Below are positions 62,301 through 64,000 of a stretch of DNA of 64,000 bases, piece by piece. Numbering within the stretch: the first letter of the stretch is position 1; every line of letters starts with the position of its first letter. The DNA is from Corella eumyota (lineage: Eukaryota > Chordata > Ascidiacea > Phlebobranchia > Corellidae). The notes beneath the pieces are model-generated. The model saw nothing but the letters and a program-made list of their open reading frames with translations, was not told where the DNA came from and searched no databases. The translations under genes and the position numbers were made by a program. The stretch lies in NCBI GenBank assembly GCA_963082875.1, contig OY720097.1, forward strand, positions 5,216,501-5,280,500. Direction: 5' to 3'.

Positions 62301-63214
62301 AACTTAGAGTAACATCAGTTACTCCGACCCAGTTTTGAGTTGCCTGTGGCAGTTTGGTATAGCAGGAGTTCATACCGCTTCTTAAGGGCACTACAGCATG
62401 ACAGCAGTGAAGATTGAACCCACGACCTCGCATGTGTGGTGTAGCAAGTGTTCTTACCACTACACCACGCTGCCGGTTTAAAATAAAAAAGCGATTTTAA
62501 ATAGCACAGTCGTATCAAGCTCACGTCAACTACTTGTCTTATACAAAATATTCAATTTAAAATATGTTTTATACCATAAACGCTGAACTATCTTATTTTA
62601 GATGTAAACGAGAAGGAGGATTTTTCATGGTGGACGAATGCTTATCAGTCAATGGTTAATACAATATCCGGAAAGGCACACGCGGCTGCAAAAATAGCAA
62701 ATGAAGAAGGCTTGGGTAAGACAAAAACACGAACTTTGAATACAAAAGTTAACATTATTTTGCTTATTGGCACTTATAGAGTTAGTTCAATGATTTTGTG
62801 ACTTTAATGGTGTTAGCTGTTAATAAAAAAATACGTAATTTTAAACTAAGAAACAATTGTTTACAGATATCTCTGATAGTGAAACAATTGTGGAGTCAGA
62901 ACCTTCAACTGTTGGCAAGTTTTCCTCCACTTTTATTTTAGATGATAGTCGAAATTAGTATTATTTTTTTTAAATTTTCTATTTTACCTATAGTTGAAAA
63001 TTTTGGAACGCCGAGTGAGTTTGATGACGACAGCGTTTCGAGGTGCGACGTAAAGGACAACAGACCCACGTCATCGGGAGAGTCTGCGTACGAATCAATC
63101 GTGACCGAAACTAGTGCGAAGGTAGTACAACCAACAAAACCACGTGGCCGAATCGGAAGAATGCAAAGTTTTAAGGAAAAGCGAAGACGACAACCGGATG
63201 ACGACATCGTGTAA
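56556..63214 (+). CDS. Ionotropic glutamate receptor subunit, divergent (21 exons, 1012 residues)
   Basis: A ligand-gated cation channel subunit of the plasma membrane. Exons: 56556-56766, 56836-56954, 57333-57462, 57566-57672, 58123-58251, 58361-58505, 58613-58749, 58995-59111, 59218-59325, 59487-59687, 59998-60135, 60198-60363, 60478-60686, 60768-61008, 61112-61244, 61622-61745, 61926-62095, 62172-62242, 62602-62715, 62867-62914, 62994-63214. The sum is 3039 bp, exactly 1013 codons, and every phase matches. Order: signal peptide (1-24), amino-terminal domain (about 25-395), ligand-binding S1 (about 396-510), M1, pore loop, M3, S2 (about 640-765), M4, cytoplasmic tail. The pore text QGVDIEPRS is closest to AMPA receptors (QGCDISPRS), placing it in or near the AMPA/kainate/delta group. 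Several ligand contacts are changed. Exon 20 uses a GC donor. AATAAA at 63708 is a candidate polyadenylation signal. Confidence 0.93.
56997..57274 (+). mobile_element. tRNA-derived SINE, copy 2 (receptor intron 2)
   Basis: Box A-like GCGTATGGTGTAATAGTAAG, box B-like GGGTTTAATCCC, body with AATTATCGGGCAATTATAAT, end ATCGAGGATAAAGATATATA. More diverged than copy 1. Confidence 0.82.
59487..61745 (+). CDS. Glutamate receptor exons 10-16: ligand-binding domain and channel
   Basis: S1 starts EPPWVRWHTNEV and keeps YEGFLIDLLETL (the YEG tyrosine). The carboxylate-binding arginine appears in PILGGNLGRQ. M1 is FDSWIVLISALVGVSIMLAI followed by NPFEW. The pore loop is GNSVWMAYGGLVHQG with Gln585 at the Q/R position. 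M3 is WWYFAMLVIAAYTANLTAFL, where most receptors read SYTANLAAF. In S2 the usual Ser-Thr after YGT..DSG is His651-Ile652, and the acidic residue that holds the ligand amino group aligns with Ala699 (FYFLASYRDV). The two cysteines after S2 (MSCTY and RTECTE) are kept. M4 is GGMFILLLLGSILALFI. Exon 11 must start at 59998; an acceptor at 60032 would be out of phase. Confidence 0.92.
59758..59979 (+). mobile_element. tRNA-derived SINE, copy 3 (receptor intron 10)
   Basis: Starts GCAGCGTGATGTAGTAGTCA, with box B GGGTTTGATCTCC; the 3' body is shortened by about 60 bp. It ends at CATATCAAGG, 18 bp before exon 11, so the SINE tail supplies the pyrimidine-poor region next to the acceptor. Confidence 0.8.
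61319..61572 (+). mobile_element. tRNA-derived SINE, copy 4 (receptor intron 15)
   Basis: Starts GGCAGCCTGAGGTAGTAGTC, box B region GGCTTCGATTCCC, body with GGCGGGCAATTATAATC, end CAGACCAAGGATAAAAATG. Confidence 0.8.
61926..63214 (+). CDS. Glutamate receptor exons 17-21: cytoplasmic tail
   Basis: The tail starts with a basic juxtamembrane stretch (NWAKRARFKFF, KRKRKKEREELDQQ) and continues with acidic/serine segments. It ends RRRQPDDDIV, a form compatible with a class III PDZ ligand (acidic at -2, hydrophobic last residue). Exon 20 ends ACT GTT G|GCAAGT, a GC-AG intron; no GT alternative keeps the frame. The intron after exon 18 holds an inverted SINE. Confidence 0.85.
62254..62476 (-). mobile_element. 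tRNA-derived SINE, copy 5 (receptor intron 18, inverted)
   Basis: On the minus strand it starts GGCAGCGTGGTGTAGTGGTA, has GGGTTCAATC as box B, and ends TCGAGGATAAATATATATAT. It has lost about 60 bp between the tRNA-like head and the conserved TGATGTTACTC part. Confidence 0.82.
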
Positions 63215-64000
63215 AATTTCAGCAACGATTTAAATTAAAATAACAGTTTAGTTTTTGTAATTTGTAGTTCTGACTTATAATTTTTAATATATTAATTTTT
63301 AATATCAAACGTAAATTAATAACTCAAAACGTTAAGATATTACTTAAAACATAAATAATACTTCATTAAATATGTACAAACAAAATTATAATAACAGTAG
63401 TAATTGTTGTAACTTGCAATATTTGATATTGGGTTGGTATATATTCGTTAAATTGTGTAGTAATTTACGTTTTTTTACGTTTGTTAAATGCATGCAGCTT
63501 AGCACTTAATTGGGTTAAAAATATTGTTGCAAAAAATTTAATTGTTTTTTAACTGTATATATATAACTTTTTCAAAACATTTTTTATGTGCACTTAGTTT
63601 CTGTAGAATTAGTTTAGTCAACATTTCTTACCTTACCACAAAACCAATATAAGTTTGGATAATACATTTAATTCGTTATCGATAATGTAATCAATACTGC
63701 AAATTAGAATAAACTTCCAGTAAATTACGGGAGTCGTGCGCGACTTAATTTTTGTAACTTTGGCCGCTATCCAGCTGTACATTTCTAAACAGGTCGGGCG
63801 TGAAAAAAGGCGGCAACGACAACAGATTTAAACGCCAGACAGTCAACAACTAATTATATCCAACTGTGTTTGCAATGTTTCGCGAATTGTTAGTCTCTTA
63901 ACGGATATCTTAATCTGGTTTACCAAAAAACGCGTTGGAATGCGTTTTAATTAAAGGCGCGAAAGTTGTCCTAATGTTTCGCAGTTCGCACTGTTTTACA
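63215..64000 (+). other. Glutamate receptor 3' UTR and downstream flank
   Basis: After the TAA at 63212 the sequence is AT-rich up to an AATAAA at 63708-63713. From about 63730 the composition becomes GC-richer (GGGAGTCGTGCGCGAC, GGCGGCAACGAC), which could be the start of the next gene's regulatory region. No coding exon is evident. Confidence 0.45.

Noticed and set aside
1-64000. CRISPR arrays, bacterial operons or replication origins
   Set aside because: The window is eukaryotic, with spliced genes; tandem repeats present are short slippage or transposon-arm duplications without spacer structure.

Overview
This is an AT-rich animal genomic window with short introns, canonical GT-AG splice sites and two conserved chordate-type genes. 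The tRNA-derived SINEs, a Ty3/gypsy element with 183-bp LTRs, the compact introns and the divergence of both genes from vertebrate forms fit a tunicate, most likely Ciona. That assignment is an inference from style and gene content, not from a database match.

Layout. (1) 202-31058, minus strand: a Rap guanine-nucleotide exchange factor of the PDZ-GEF family (RAPGEF2/RAPGEF6 ortholog). I resolved 32 coding exons that join in phase for 1991 codons; the 3' end lies off the left edge. A 13.4-kb intron (16986-30409) splits the N-terminal cyclic-nucleotide-binding-like domain from the rest. An in-phase exon at 3791-4647 would give a short isoform of about 1475 residues. (2) 31738-48970: a rearranged accessory block directly upstream of the Rap-GEF start. 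Two direct copies (A, 31738-34784; A', 41120-48970) of a ~3-kb segment carrying a decayed helical-protein gene flank a ~2.3-kb copy (X) of Rap-GEF exons 5-10. X was later hit by a young Ty3/gypsy element (36367-40429), and A' by a 4.9-kb DNA transposon (41183-46057) that carries a ubiquitin-specific-protease-like ORF and a ULP1-like protease fragment. (3) 48971-56555: mostly non-genic DNA with a hAT-type MITE, a templated inverted repeat, a SINE and a possible tiny spliced gene. (4) 56556-63214, plus strand: a complete 21-exon ionotropic glutamate receptor (1012 residues, all phases agree), with four SINE copies in its introns.

The two host genes are not an operon. They lie on opposite strands with their 5' ends facing each other across about 25 kb of accessory DNA. 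The most interesting points are the silent-only pattern of change in the copied Rap-GEF exons, the protease-bearing transposon, the in-phase alternative last exon of the Rap-GEF, and a glutamate receptor that keeps the pore but has lost several ligand-contact residues.
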